From contig JAPWGK010000013.1 in NCBI GenBank assembly GCA_029641185.1, forward strand, positions 124,001-188,000: a DNA stretch of 64,000 bases, written 5' to 3'. The stretch comes from Pseudofabraea citricarpa (Eukaryota; Ascomycota; Leotiomycetes; Helotiales; Dermateaceae). The notes beneath the pieces are model-generated. The model was not told where the DNA came from. It saw only the letters and a list, made by a program, of their open reading frames with translations, and did not search any database. This document shows, piece by piece, positions 32,345-42,579 of this stretch. Made by a program: the position numbers and the translations under genes. The stretch's first letter is position 1. Every line of letters starts with the position of its first letter.

Positions 32345-33322
32345 ATGAATTCTTCATTGGGTCCTTTGGTGCGCCTCGAAGGCATCACTATTTCACAACT
32401 GCCTTTGGGGGGCAAAGGCGTCGAGCCTAGTAATCGCGCGTCAAATGAGAAATTCAGCGATGGCTCTGGATCTGTCGCGGCGCCAAATATTAAGACCTTC
32501 ATCACCAACATAATCACCGAGGCCATTCCATTCATTGATGGAGTTGCGCCCAAGGATGGAAGCTCTGCGACCTGGAAGTCCAAAGGAGCGCCCAAATCTT
32601 ATCCTTCCTCTGAAGCTCCCGTCCACCTGTATGAAAAAGTGGTCGCAGGAAAAGATCTCGACAAGATTGAAGGAATGAACCAGTTTACTGCTGATAGGAA
32701 AGATGAGACTTGGTTCTGCAGGAGAAGTTGTCACAGGAACAAGGTTGAGAAAGGCACAGCAAGTTGGGATGAGTTCACCCATAGCTTCAAAGACCACCAC
32801 GCAGAAACAGAAGATGCTTTCACACCCAGCGTCATTGGAAACAGAGAGGCCATCAGGTGGAATACCAATGGCATTGAGGTCGAGGTGGCAGGCGAGCGCT
32901 GGTCAAATATCAGTCTGGTGTTAGAGGAGATGAAGCACAGGATCGATCCGAAGCCTCTAAAGAATCGCGTTTTTCCAGTCGTTCAATTGGCTGCAGAATT
33001 AGCTGGAGTCAAGGAATTCTTCGTTATTTCAATTCCTGTCACGGATTTTGACAAGAGCCCGTACTCAGAATTCTCACGCGACAAGAGTCTGGTAGTCGCT
33101 GCATACGCCTCGATTGAGCGCATTCGTGAGATACCTAGTAATGGGGATATAGAGTGGATTATGGCAACCGCGTCAAATGCCGGTGGTGTGCTTCCGCAAT
33201 GGGTTCAAAACTTGGCGGTTCCAACAGCCGTTGCAAAAGATGTTGAAATGTTTATGTCTTGGATTCCAAGTCAACGACTCGCGGCGGTAGGAACAGAAGA
33301 GGCTGGGATTTCAGGTGCTTGA
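32345..33322 (+). CDS. DUF3074 (START-like) domain protein
   Basis: Intronless, 325 aa from ATG 32345 (MNSSLGPLVRLEGITISQLP). The central and C-terminal parts follow the fungal DUF3074 pattern, a START-like lipid-binding fold: ETWFCRRSCHRNKVEKGTAS, WDEFTHSFKDHHAETEDAFT, KNRVFPVVQLAAE, FFVISIPVTDF, then VVAAYASIERIREIP and WIMATASNAGGVLPQWVQNL. The frame is open further upstream but has no ATG there. Function is unknown in the family; binding of a hydrophobic ligand is inferred from the fold. It is divergent from RIB4 with a 306-bp gap. Confidence 0.78.
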   Translation: MNSSLGPLVRLEGITISQLPLGGKGVEPSNRASNEKFSDGSGSVAAPNIKTFITNIITEAIPFIDGVAPKDGSSATWKSKGAPKSYPSSEAPVHLYEKVVAGKDLDKIEGMNQFTADRKDETWFCRRSCHRNKVEKGTASWDEFTHSFKDHHAETEDAFTPSVIGNREAIRWNTNGIEVEVAGERWSNISLVLEEMKHRIDPKPLKNRVFPVVQLAAELAGVKEFFVISIPVTDFDKSPYSEFSRDKSLVVAAYASIERIREIPSNGDIEWIMATASNAGGVLPQWVQNLAVPTAVAKDVEMFMSWIPSQRLAAVGTEEAGISGA

Positions 33323-34075
33323 ATGACAACAACCGCTTCTGAATACCCACGCGAAAGAACGATGCCAGTCCGAGCTCTTCCTGTGGTATGCTTCTGAGGG
33401 CATAATCCTTTGCTGGGGAGGAGTGAAGGATGGTTTGAGATGGGGTTTAGTGGTGCTATAGCAGCCATGTAATCTGTGTGCAAGCGGAACTATTAGCCGC
33501 GTCGGGCAGAGGGAAGGTTGCACGGAAGCAGACCAGTTCTTCGAAGGAATCAATATTTGGAAATGTAATGGTGATTGCTGAGATACGACGTATTCTTGAC
33601 GAGCGCCGCCGAGATCTAAGGGACGGATGTCCCTGGTTCCCTGTGTTAATTCTCATAGCTGCAGTTGGTGAGTGTCACTTCTCACATTTCGATACTCATG
33701 CTCTGGATGGTTGATCTTTGACGTGTCGTCAGTCAAGCTTGCCATAAATCTATAATCAGCAGACGTTGTTTTGTTCTACACACAAAATCATGTAGCTTCG
33801 TCGTGATCTCGGAAGCTCTGGTTCGGTTAAGGACTTGAAGCGTAAGGAATAAAGAAGTGCACCCAGACTGCCTTTAAAATAGTCAATGGTATCTAAATTC
33901 TATTTCACAAGTTCTCAATTCAGAATTGCAAAACCAGGCCACTAAACAATGCTGTCTTTACCTCGCAAAGCCTTCGTTCGAAACATGCTTGTACAGCTCA
34001 GCAAGCTGAAGTTGTTTGTCATGTACCAACAAAAGGGTTAAGCGCTACATCTTGACTAGTCCGTCCCTCCAGCCC
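33323..34075. other. Intergenic region
   Basis: 753 bp between convergent genes. A 78-codon plus-strand frame (33478-33714) has no ATG context or family match and was not called. Nothing else recognised. Confidence 0.55.
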
Positions 34076-35154
34076 TTATCCAAACGTTTTATTCATGAAT
34101 TTATGAGCGAGCTCAACACCCAGGAAAGTTGCAGCATTGGCCGGCACTGCTCTAGCTAGAGCAGGTCCAAATCCAGGAAAGAAAGCCTTGAAACCACCAT
34201 TCTTGTACAACCCCTTGACCACTCCACCCACAGTAGGCTTGCCATCCATGGTTTGTAGGCGACTCTTAACTGTATCAACAGGGAACACTGGGATCCACAT
34301 GGCTACACCTGCGGCGCCACCGGCTGCCATGACGGCTAACAAGCTTAGCTCTCCTCCCTCGGGTGTCAGCCTCCTCTTGATTATCTCGTATGTTGCGAAG
34401 TAAGCAGCGGAACCAGGACCATCTCGTGCCAAAGTTGCGGCGGATCCACGAAACACTGAACGCACTCCTCCCTCCTTATACAACTGCCGTACAACATCGA
34501 CTCCACCGCTGTATTTAGGCTTCTCCCCTGGAGCGAGTTGTTTCTGCCCTTGGATTTGTAGAAGCACCTTAACACGTTCAAACGGCGCAGTAATGGCTGT
34601 CATGGGAATTGCCGAGAAGAATCCTGCAGCAGATACCTGCGCGACGGATAATTGGTTGTTGTGCACAGTCGAGAATCTCTTCACGAGTGATTTGCCTACA
34701 TCGTAGCCCCAGAATGAGACGGCAACTACTCGAAAATTAGTTCTAAGGTTTGGTAGCATGTTTGGTAGCATGCAGAAGCCAACTTACACATGGGAGTAAC
34801 TCCGACGAGAGGCGCGCTGACGCCAGCATACAGGCCCCTCCGTAGCCCATCTCGTGCAATACCCTTCCGTACTACATCAAATGCCCCCGTATATACACCA
34901 CGCTCTGCCGTTTGCAATCGGACCTTGACGAGATCAAAGGGATGACCTACAACAACAGCACAAACACCACCGAAGCCGCCGGCCGTCAGACTTCGCAGTC
35001 CCGCAAGCGATTTCTTCCCTGCCTCAACTACTTCTTCTTTAAGCTCTTCGTTGCTCTCGGGGGCACGAGGGACATGCTCAGAGATTGATGATGGTAGAGC
35101 CGCGATTTGCTGGTTGATCTGCGTGCCTGTCGAAGAAGAATTGGAGATAGCCAT
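34076..35154 (-). CDS. acuH: Mitochondrial carnitine/acylcarnitine carrier (CRC1/AcuH)
   Basis: It exchanges acetylcarnitine and carnitine across the inner membrane, moving acetyl units made in peroxisomes. Exons (minus): 35154-34788 and 34728-34076, 339 aa. Three carrier repeats appear: GHPFDLVKVRLQT, TAPFERVKVLLQIQ and FPVDTVKSRLQTM, each with the PxD/ExxK/R signature, plus FWGYDVGKSLVKRFS and AYFATYEIIKRRLTP. The 59-nt intron joins VGVTPM to LVAVSFWGYD and contains a 12-bp tandem duplication (34749-34772). The N-terminal extension of about 50 aa is acidic and polar. AcuH orthologues are acetate-induced in Aspergillus; two CACGTG boxes lie upstream but I cannot name a regulator. Confidence 0.92.
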
Positions 35155-35955
35155 AGCAAGTAGCTGAAGGAAAGACGCAGCAGAAGAGTAAAAGGAGAGA
35201 GAGAGCTGGTGGTTGCGATGTAGGCTCGAAATATTCGTTGCAGTACTACGAGAGCTTTCCCGTGGACCGCGACCCGTGGACCGAGGTGCGGGGCGTGAGG
35301 ACAGGACAGGTACTGTACTTTGAGAGAGCAGTTCACGCTTCACATACCGCGGTCGTGTTGTGGAGTAACAGTATATCGTGTTTATTATATAGGTAATAAA
35401 GCAAAGCCGAGTTTAATCTCGTTAGGCATGAGAAAGCGAGTAGAGCTTCGAGGCCCTGAGCGTAATCGTAAACATGGCTTATAAGAAAATTACATGTGAT
35501 TGTTAACAACCACGTGAAGTACTGTAGTTTTATGAAGAAAAAAAATTCGTATTTGAACGGAATAAAATTGTGTAGCAGGCTTAATTTCAAGAATAAAAAT
35601 AAACCTTTATAATACGTTAATATTAGATATCACCTAAAGCACGTGACACAGTATAAATGAAAAATTACACGTATAATGAAGGTTTATGATTTATTATTGC
35701 GTCGCTTAAAGTTTGAATGGTTATAATTTTATAACATGTTAATAGCATAATAACCTAAGTTCCTTATTACTTGGACCGAACAATAGAGAGAGAACAATAA
35801 CCCGTAAGGTCGTTTACAGTAGCATAAATACCTGAAGCAATACTGATTTCGGCGTTTAGTTGTTCCAGAGCACATGACACTGATAAGATCTCCGTCTCCT
35901 CACACGCTCTACTTACTCTTCCTCCTCCTTCTCCTCCAGCAGCAACATCAACACC
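35155..35955. promoter_or_regulatory. AT-rich divergent promoter, carnitine carrier / GTR1
   Basis: 801 bp, strongly A+T-rich from 35500 to 35800, with CACGTGA at 35511-35517 and CACGTGAC at 35640-35647. A CT-rich tract (35898-35940) precedes the GTR1 start. No gene seen. Confidence 0.6.
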
Positions 35956-37111
35956 ATGGAGAACCTCTTATTGCAGGATAGCGCATCTCCTGCCACGGAG
36001 CCGCGCAAGCAAAAGAAGAAGAAAGTCTTGCTGATGGGCAAATCTGGCTCTGGCAAGAGTTCCATGAGAAGCATTATATTCAGTAACTACGTTGCTCGCG
36101 ATACAAGACGACTTGGTGCTACTATTGACGTGGATCTCAGCCATGTCAAGTTCCTGGGCAACCTTACTCTCAATCTCTGGGACTGCGGAGGGTGAGTTAT
36201 ATCCAATTGCTCTTATGATGCTTCAACGGGGCTTGGGAGGGCTTCGGCATAGCTGCTCTGTTACGACCGCGTCATAGCGTGCACTTTTATTTTCCGCCTT
36301 TCAGCCTCACATACAACTGACACATTATAGCCAGGATGCCTTCATGGAGAACTATCTCTCGCAGCAACGCCAACACGTTTTCTCCAATGTTAGTGTTCTT
36401 ATCTATGTTTTCGATATTGAATCCCGAGACTTTGATCGCGATCTCCTCACATACCGATCAATTATCACTGCCCTCTCTCAATTCTCTCCCACCTCAAGCA
36501 TCTACATCTTGATCCATAAGATGGACCTCATTCCCCCAGGGCAACGCGAGGATCTCTACATCAACCACGTATCTTTGATTCGATCCAAGTCCGAGTCCTT
36601 CGACCTCGTTCCCTTTGCGACCTCGATCTGGGATCAGTCACTGTATAAGGCTTGGGCTGAGATCATTCATGACTTGGTACCTAACTTGGGCGAGATTGAG
36701 CAGCATCTGTCGTCACTGGGTATCCTTCTCCAAGCCGAGGAAGTCCTCTTGTTCGAGCGTTCTTCCTTCCTGGTCGTCTCCAGCTGGGCTTCCCGAATTG
36801 GCGAGATGAACCCAACCACAGATCGCTTTGAGCGACTGTCTAACATCATCAAGAACTTCAAGCAATCGACCAGTAGATTTACTGGTACTCCCAAATCAGC
36901 TGAGCAGTTCAGTTTGTTTGAGCTCAAAATGGCCGTCTTCTCAATGTTTATTGCTAAGTTTACGACCAACACCTACCTGGCAGTCATCCTCCCACCGGGC
37001 GAGGAACGTTTTAATGCAGCTCTCGAGAATGCGAAGTTGGCAGTCAAGGAGTTTGAGAGCTTGGATAGCCCAGCCCGAAGGGGAGTCGAGCGTGGCGTGG
37101 GCGAGAATTAA
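35956..37111 (+). CDS. gtr1: GTR1/RagA-type GTPase of the TORC1 pathway
   Basis: Gtr1 (RagA/B) pairs with Gtr2 on the vacuole and activates TORC1 in response to amino acids. Exons: 35956-36191 and 36331-37111, 338 aa; the intron is 139 nt. The GTPase part has the P-loop [13 protein letters not shown], switch I ([19 protein letters not shown]) and switch II rebuilt across the intron as [20 protein letters not shown], then [16 protein letters not shown] and [13 protein letters not shown]. The C-terminal roadblock-like dimerisation half includes [20 protein letters not shown]. The N-terminus is short and basic. A LAMTOR2-like scaffold gene lies 17 kb away in the same window. Confidence 0.95.
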
Positions 37112-37556
37112 AAGCAACGACGAGGGGGCTCAAAAAGCGATAGTAGTACACGATTGTAACATAGTTGATTGCTCGTAAGGATGGATACCCAGGAGTTCCG
37201 GATAGAAATGGCAAGACAATAGATTTGATATATGCGTGTGTGGTTTCTGGTTCGCATCAGCATGGTCAGATGTTACTGTTCAAGTCTTGGATGCCATTAC
37301 CATACACACATAGATAGCTACATTGGTAGGTAAATTTACCTAGGTACTGTACGTTCTTACCACTACTAGTCGACGATTAGGCTGGGCTGGCTAAATGAAG
37401 GTCTTAGTTTCCGTTGTTCCGTCATTCCGTCATCGGAAGGTATAGAAGGAGGGGCGAGGCTGAGAGGCTGAGAGGCTAAGCTTTCCCTCTTCTGTACTAT
37501 CGCGTCTGCGGCCCATGTGATCCTGCAAAGTCAGCTAAAGCGCGTTCACAGAAACC
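37112..37556. other. Intergenic region with a 16-bp palindrome
   Basis: 445 bp. TAGGTAAATTTACCTA at 37327-37342 is a perfect palindrome. Short direct repeats follow: TTCCGTCA twice around 37418-37434 and GAGGCTGA copies around 37457-37478. No gene seen. Confidence 0.65.
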
Positions 37557-38987
37557 ATGGCATTCAGAGAAATGCTACTTTCCCAACAACTACCCGTCAG
37601 CTTATCTCGAGTCGCGGTACGGACGTCGCTACCATGCTGTCGCAGATCATATACCAAATACACCATCAAAGGCAAGAAATATGATGCTTGATTGGGACAA
37701 TGAGTAAACACTAATTCGGGACACAGAAAATGACATCGTCTTGTTGAAGAAGAAAGGTGATTCTAATGCAGAACCTCTCCTTACCCAATCTCTCAAGCCA
37801 GGGACCAAGGTGCCTATTCCAAACACAAAGGGGTACATCCCGACGAGCGCCCTTATTGGAAGAAGCTGGCGCGATTCAGTTGAGTCGGTGAGCGATCAGA
37901 AGAGATCCAAGCGGGCAGTAGAATATCGCATTCATGAGCCTAGCCTCGCCGATTATGTCGTACACTCCCCTCGAATTGTCACGCCTGTAAGTGCTCTGTA
38001 GCGACTGCTACATTAATCTGCTAATCAACAACTCAGATTTATCCTTCCGATGCGAATTTGATTGTCTCCCTGCTCGATCTTCACCCGACAACTCCTACCG
38101 ATCCGAACCCTACAGAAAAGATTGAGATATTTGAAGCTGGCACTGGTCATGGGTCATTGACACTTCATCTTGCACGAGCTGTTCATGGCGCTAACACTGC
38201 GGCGCCTCCTTTACCCCGTCTCAAAGCTCGACCTGCTACAGTCGAAGCAGGAAAGAGTAATATTGACACTGTCACCCCAGCGAAAAGCGTAGAAGAACTT
38301 GAATTGGAACAAGAAATCAAAGCTGAGCAGGATGTATATGATGCCTGGCGTGCACTGAGGAGAGCGGTCATACATACTTTGGATAACAATCCATCACATT
38401 CAGGATTTGCTAAGCGCACGGTACGAAATTACCGTCGCGGCATATATTTCCCACATATTGATTTTCACGTTGGTGGGATTACTGAATATCTCTCTGGGCG
38501 ACTAGAGGAGACTAATGAGCCATTCTTGGAACATGCTGTCCTCGACCTCCCAGGAACTCATAACTACTTGGAGATTGTTGGCAAAGCCCTCAAGCCGAAT
38601 GGAGCTCTCATCACCTTCTGCCCTAGTGTAACGCAAATCATGAGTTGCGTGACTCTGGTCAAAGAGCTGAAGCTGCCATTCGTTTTGGAATCAGTCCTGG
38701 AATTGGGTTCATCTGTGGGTACTGGTGGGAGGGAGTGGGATTTGCGTGTTATGAAGTCTCGGGCAACCGTGAAGCTTGAGGCTGTTGCCAGAGACGCGAG
38801 TAAAGAATCAACAATGGAGGGTGGAGATGCTGAGAGTGTCGAGGCTGTGGAAGTCAGAGCGCCGGAGACAGCCCTCTCAGATGCTGCTGGTACTTGGGAG
38901 TTGATATGTAGACCCAAGGTCGGCGTGAGAACGGTCGGTGGTGGATTTGTAGCACTATGGCGCAAGATGGAATGCGAACAGGTGTAG
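37557..38987 (+). CDS. Probable mitochondrial tRNA m1A58 methyltransferase (TRM61-like)
   Basis: Exons: 37557-37671, 37727-37986, 38037-38987, 441 aa. The N-terminus (Arg/Ser-rich, LSRVAVRTSLPCCRRSY) suggests mitochondrial import. After YVVHSPRIVTPIYPSDANLI comes SAM motif I, FEAGTGHGSLTLHLARAVHG, then a charged insert. Further motifs are FPHIDFHVGGITEYL, HAVLDLPGTHNYLEIVGKAL and GALITFCPSVTQIM, arranged as in Trm61/TRMT61B methyltransferases. Two disordered inserts (about residues 165-200 and 355-390) enlarge the protein. Intron 1 needs a GC donor (AAAG/GCAAGA); no GT donor keeps the frame before the stop that follows. Target specificity is inferred from family only. Confidence 0.75.
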
Positions 38988-39365
38988 AATAGCACATATT
39001 GTATTGTAAAAATAGGAAGATATATAAGGCAAGGCTAACCTCAACCTAGAACGGCCTAGTTCACAGCCTACTTTCAAAGTATGTACAGAACTGGCATAGG
39101 CTGTTCAATTGTCGCCAAGGCGGGGCATGGTATCCAGATCCTTCTTAGCGGCTTGCATCTAATTGGCCGCTGATGATGTGCTCGATAGAATGATTTTGGC
39201 GGAGAATGACGGCAGAATCAGAGGGGCAGAATCGTAGCATAAGACTAGCAGAGCCCTTTTTTGTCTCTTGACCTCTTGATTTTTCTCCTACCACATCCAC
39301 ATCAACATCCTCTCAATCTTCTTCATCTCTGCCAAATCAATCTCGCACATCCATCGATATTCGTC
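38988..39365. other. Intergenic region upstream of peroxiredoxin
   Basis: 378 bp including the methyltransferase 3' end; a CT-rich run (39260-39345) precedes the peroxiredoxin start. No other motif recognised. Confidence 0.55.
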
Positions 39366-40283
39366 ATGTCTTCCGACCCCAGACCTGCTCCGTAAGTGCA
39401 TCACCTTCCCTCAGCATCCCCCACCTGTCAAATTACCCCTCCATGCGAACTGCCACCCCACCACCAACGCCAGAAGTTGCATCTTGACACAACATGGAGC
39501 TAACTGTTTATTCTTTCCAGTCTCCGTTTGGGCTCCATTGCCCCGAACTTCCAGGCTGAAACCACCACTGGTCCCATCGACTTCCACGAGTTCATCGGTG
39601 ACAAGTGGGTTGTGCTGTTCTCTCACCCTGAGGACTATACACCCGTTTGCACAACTGAGCTTGGTGCTTTTGCAAAGCTCGAGCCCGAGTTCACAAAGCG
39701 CGGTGTAAAATTGATTGGTCTTTCTGCCAACACCATCGAGTCTCATGGAGGATGGATCAAGGATATCGATGAGATCTCTGGCAGCAAGTTAAGCTTCCCT
39801 ATCATTGGAGATAAGAGCCGCCAGGTCGCCTATGCCTACGACATGTAAGTATTCATGGGATATTTAATACTTCTTTGCTCACAAGATTCTTAGGCTTGAC
39901 CACCAAGACACCACCAACGTTGATGCCAAGGGTATTGCTTTCACCATCCGCTCCGTCTTTATTATTGACCCGAAAAAAACCATCCGTCTCATTCTCTCTT
40001 ACCCTGCTTCTACTGGACGCAACACTGCTGAGGTTCTTCGTGTTGTCGGCAAGTGAATCGTATTCTTTGTATTTTACCATGTCTAACTTTGATTTCAGAT
40101 TCTCTTCAGACTGGTGATAAGCACCGTATTACCACTCCTATCAACTGGATTCCAGGAGATGATGTTATCGTTCACCCATCTGTCAAGAATGATGAGGCCA
40201 AGACCCTATTCCCAGAGTTCAGAATTGTCAAGCCGTACCTCCGATTCACTCCTTTGCCAAAGGAGAAGACCACCGCGGCCTAA
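39366..40283 (+). CDS. 1-Cys peroxiredoxin (Prx6/PRX1 type)
   Basis: A thiol peroxidase that reduces hydrogen peroxide and lipid hydroperoxides. Exons: 39366-39391, 39521-39844, 39894-40048, 40099-40283, 229 aa. The first exon is only 26 nt. The peroxidatic Cys is residue 52 in [16 protein letters not shown]; it is the only cysteine in the protein, so there is no resolving Cys. Family landmarks are [66 protein letters not shown], then [20 protein letters not shown] across intron 3, and [11 protein letters not shown]. Intron 3 has a GC donor (GTCG/GCAAGT), fixed by the conserved VVDSLQ junction. No targeting peptide, unlike yeast mitochondrial Prx1. Confidence 0.95.
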
Positions 40284-41257
40284 ATTGGGCTTGGTTTGGT
40301 GATAAATAAGCGAAAGCGCGGAGGTAAGGATATGTATCCCAATTTATAAAGCATGGGAAGGATACCACACCATTGGGAAATACTGAAAGATACCTACCAT
40401 TCTGCTGTTAGCGTATGTAAATGAAATAAAAAGATATTAAACAATTCATTGAAATGGCTGTGAACATCGTGGTGTTTCTGTGCTCGCTTACTGAGATGTT
40501 GCTGCCGCATACCTAACAAGGTAAGTAATTGGTACAGCATCAAAATTTAAAGGAAGTTAATTCATTGAAACAAATATGTCACTTTTAATCAAAATGTTTG
40601 GTTCATATTACAGGTATTGTGTTGATAAATATGATGATCCTTGGGCATCGCCATATTCCCCAGCTGCTCCCTTATCGAAACAATAGTAGAGGGAATTTTC
40701 CCTGGTTACTGTATACTACCAGACAAGCAGCGATAATAGCGATCTGATAAAGGCTCCGCATAGTGGTTTTCTATGAATTCCTCGTTAGAAGTTGCTAGCT
40801 TTATCGAAAGAGGATGGATAAGCCTACGAAATAACCTGGTTCCATAATCGTCGGTTCCCATCACCCGTAAATGGCAGAGTGAAAGGGGGTGTGAAGTCAA
40901 CCACCAGAATCTTCTATATTTCTGCGGATCTAAAGTGTTAGAAGACACCTGCATATGTATATAGCACATTTGAAGGTATTTCGAATACGAGAAATGAATA
41001 GCTTTATTAAATGGTCATTGACGAGCTGTCCATCTATTCTTAGCATGATCGCCGCCTCCAGCTGCAAGCGTAAGAGGCGCTAAGCTAAGCCTTGCGCAGG
41101 AACAGCGCCAATCAACACGTGAAGCACACCCTTCCTTCTCTGATGTCGTTTATATCCCTATTTCTCCTACATTATCTAAGAAATCTGTAACATTGTAATA
41201 TTTCTCTGCTAGCTACGAACTAACCTCTCTATTCATCCTTTCGATCGACTACCAAAC
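40284..41257. other. Intergenic region upstream of GNA1
   Basis: 974 bp; CACGTGA at 41116-41122. An 87-codon minus-strand frame (40706-40969) has no family match or splice support. Nothing else recognised. Confidence 0.6.
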
Positions 41258-41911
41258 ATGACCATGACGATCCATCCGCAACCCCCACCAGCCGTGTCCG
41301 CTTCAGAGCTCATACTCAAACCTGTAGCCACTACCGCTTCTCCAGAGCCCTTGTTTTCCTCCGAACTTATCTCCCCCGAGATTGCAGGATCCCTCCCCGA
41401 GAGTTACAGCATCCGACCGCTTCGCAAAGATGACTACGCTCGTGGATTCCTCGATTGTCTGCGGGTTCTTACCACCGTGGGCGAGATCACCGAGGAGCAA
41501 TGGAACGAGAGATACGATTGGATGAACACACAAGGTAAAGGCGGATACTACCTACTCGTGGTCGACGATGGAAGCAGAGTTGTTGGCACTGGTACTTTGG
41601 TCGTAGAGCGGAAATTGTAAGTTACCATGAGACTGAATTTCCCGGTAATATATACTAATACACTGTCCTATAGCATTCACAACCTAGGCATAGTCGGACA
41701 CATCGAAGATATTGCAGTAGCAAAAGACCAGCAAGGCAAGAAGCTCGGCCTAAAGATTATACAAGCCCTAGATTTCGTTGCAGAGCATGTTGGATGCTAC
41801 AAGACGATTCTGGATTGCAGCGAAGCTAACGAGGGGTTCTACGTCAAGTGCGGCTTCAAGAGAGCGGGTTTAGAGATGGCACATTACTACAAGAAGCCTA
41901 ATGGTAATTGA
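41258..41911 (+). CDS. gna1: Glucosamine-6-phosphate N-acetyltransferase (GNA1)
   Basis: It makes N-acetylglucosamine-6-phosphate from acetyl-CoA for chitin and glycan precursors. Exons: 41258-41616 and 41674-41911, 198 aa. The GNAT fold is clear: YSIRPLRKDDYARGFLDCLR, the strand VVGTGTLVVERKF, then across the intron IHNLGIVGHIEDIAVAKDQQ with the acetyl-CoA loop QQGKKLGLKIIQAL, and the substrate-binding KTILDCSEANEGFYVKCGFK. The N-terminal 45 residues (Pro/Ser-rich) are variable in fungi. It supplies cell-wall metabolism along with the KRE9- and CRH1-like genes elsewhere in the window. Confidence 0.95.
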
Positions 41912-42579
41912 AATACTGGATTCATGGGGGGCATGATTGGAGGCGTTAACATGCATGTAGTTTTTAAACTGTAGCATATGGTTTATGGTAGGCAAAGAGG
42001 GAAAAGGAAGCAAAAAAGGAGCAGACTAGCTTCAGCAATATGTTTGAGAGTACTCCGGGAGATTTATTTGGTCGGTAAAAGACAGAATAGGAAGATTACC
42101 TCAGTATATCTTGATGAGAAATTACACAGACCAGCTCAGAACTGTTGATCGAATTGCTTAGTACGAATCAACCTGTGAGCGGGATGCAAACATATAATTT
42201 CATTTTGAAGGTTGTACCGAGTATCATTTTCTACAAGATACAACCAAGTTGCTGCAAGAGATAACCTATTCAACCCTCTTAACCTGTGTGTCTTCCTCCT
42301 TAGCCTCGCGCTCGCCGTCATCTGCCAATCTGGCACCACTGGAAAGATAAACACGCGATCTAACCTCTCTTGACTACGAACAGCCGTTTCGCCGATGGGA
42401 ACCACGCTCATGCACTACTAAGCAGGGTGATGTCAATGAACAGCTGGGATGTACCTACGGAGCCGAGTCCACTGTCGCTGGATAAGTTTACACATGCAGT
42501 TTAAAAAGCACCAAAGCTTCAATAGTAAGTCATGATGTTTAAAAACCTTGCCTTCTATTTGTTCTATGATTGCAGAGAC
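41912..42579. other. Intergenic region
   Basis: 668 bp between convergent genes; nothing recognised. Confidence 0.55.

Noticed and set aside
33478..33714. 78-codon frame after the DUF3074 gene
   Set aside because: No homologue recognised, no proper start context; likely 3' flank.
40706..40969. 87-codon minus-strand frame
   Set aside because: No domain, no splice sites, composition like the surrounding gene-free DNA.
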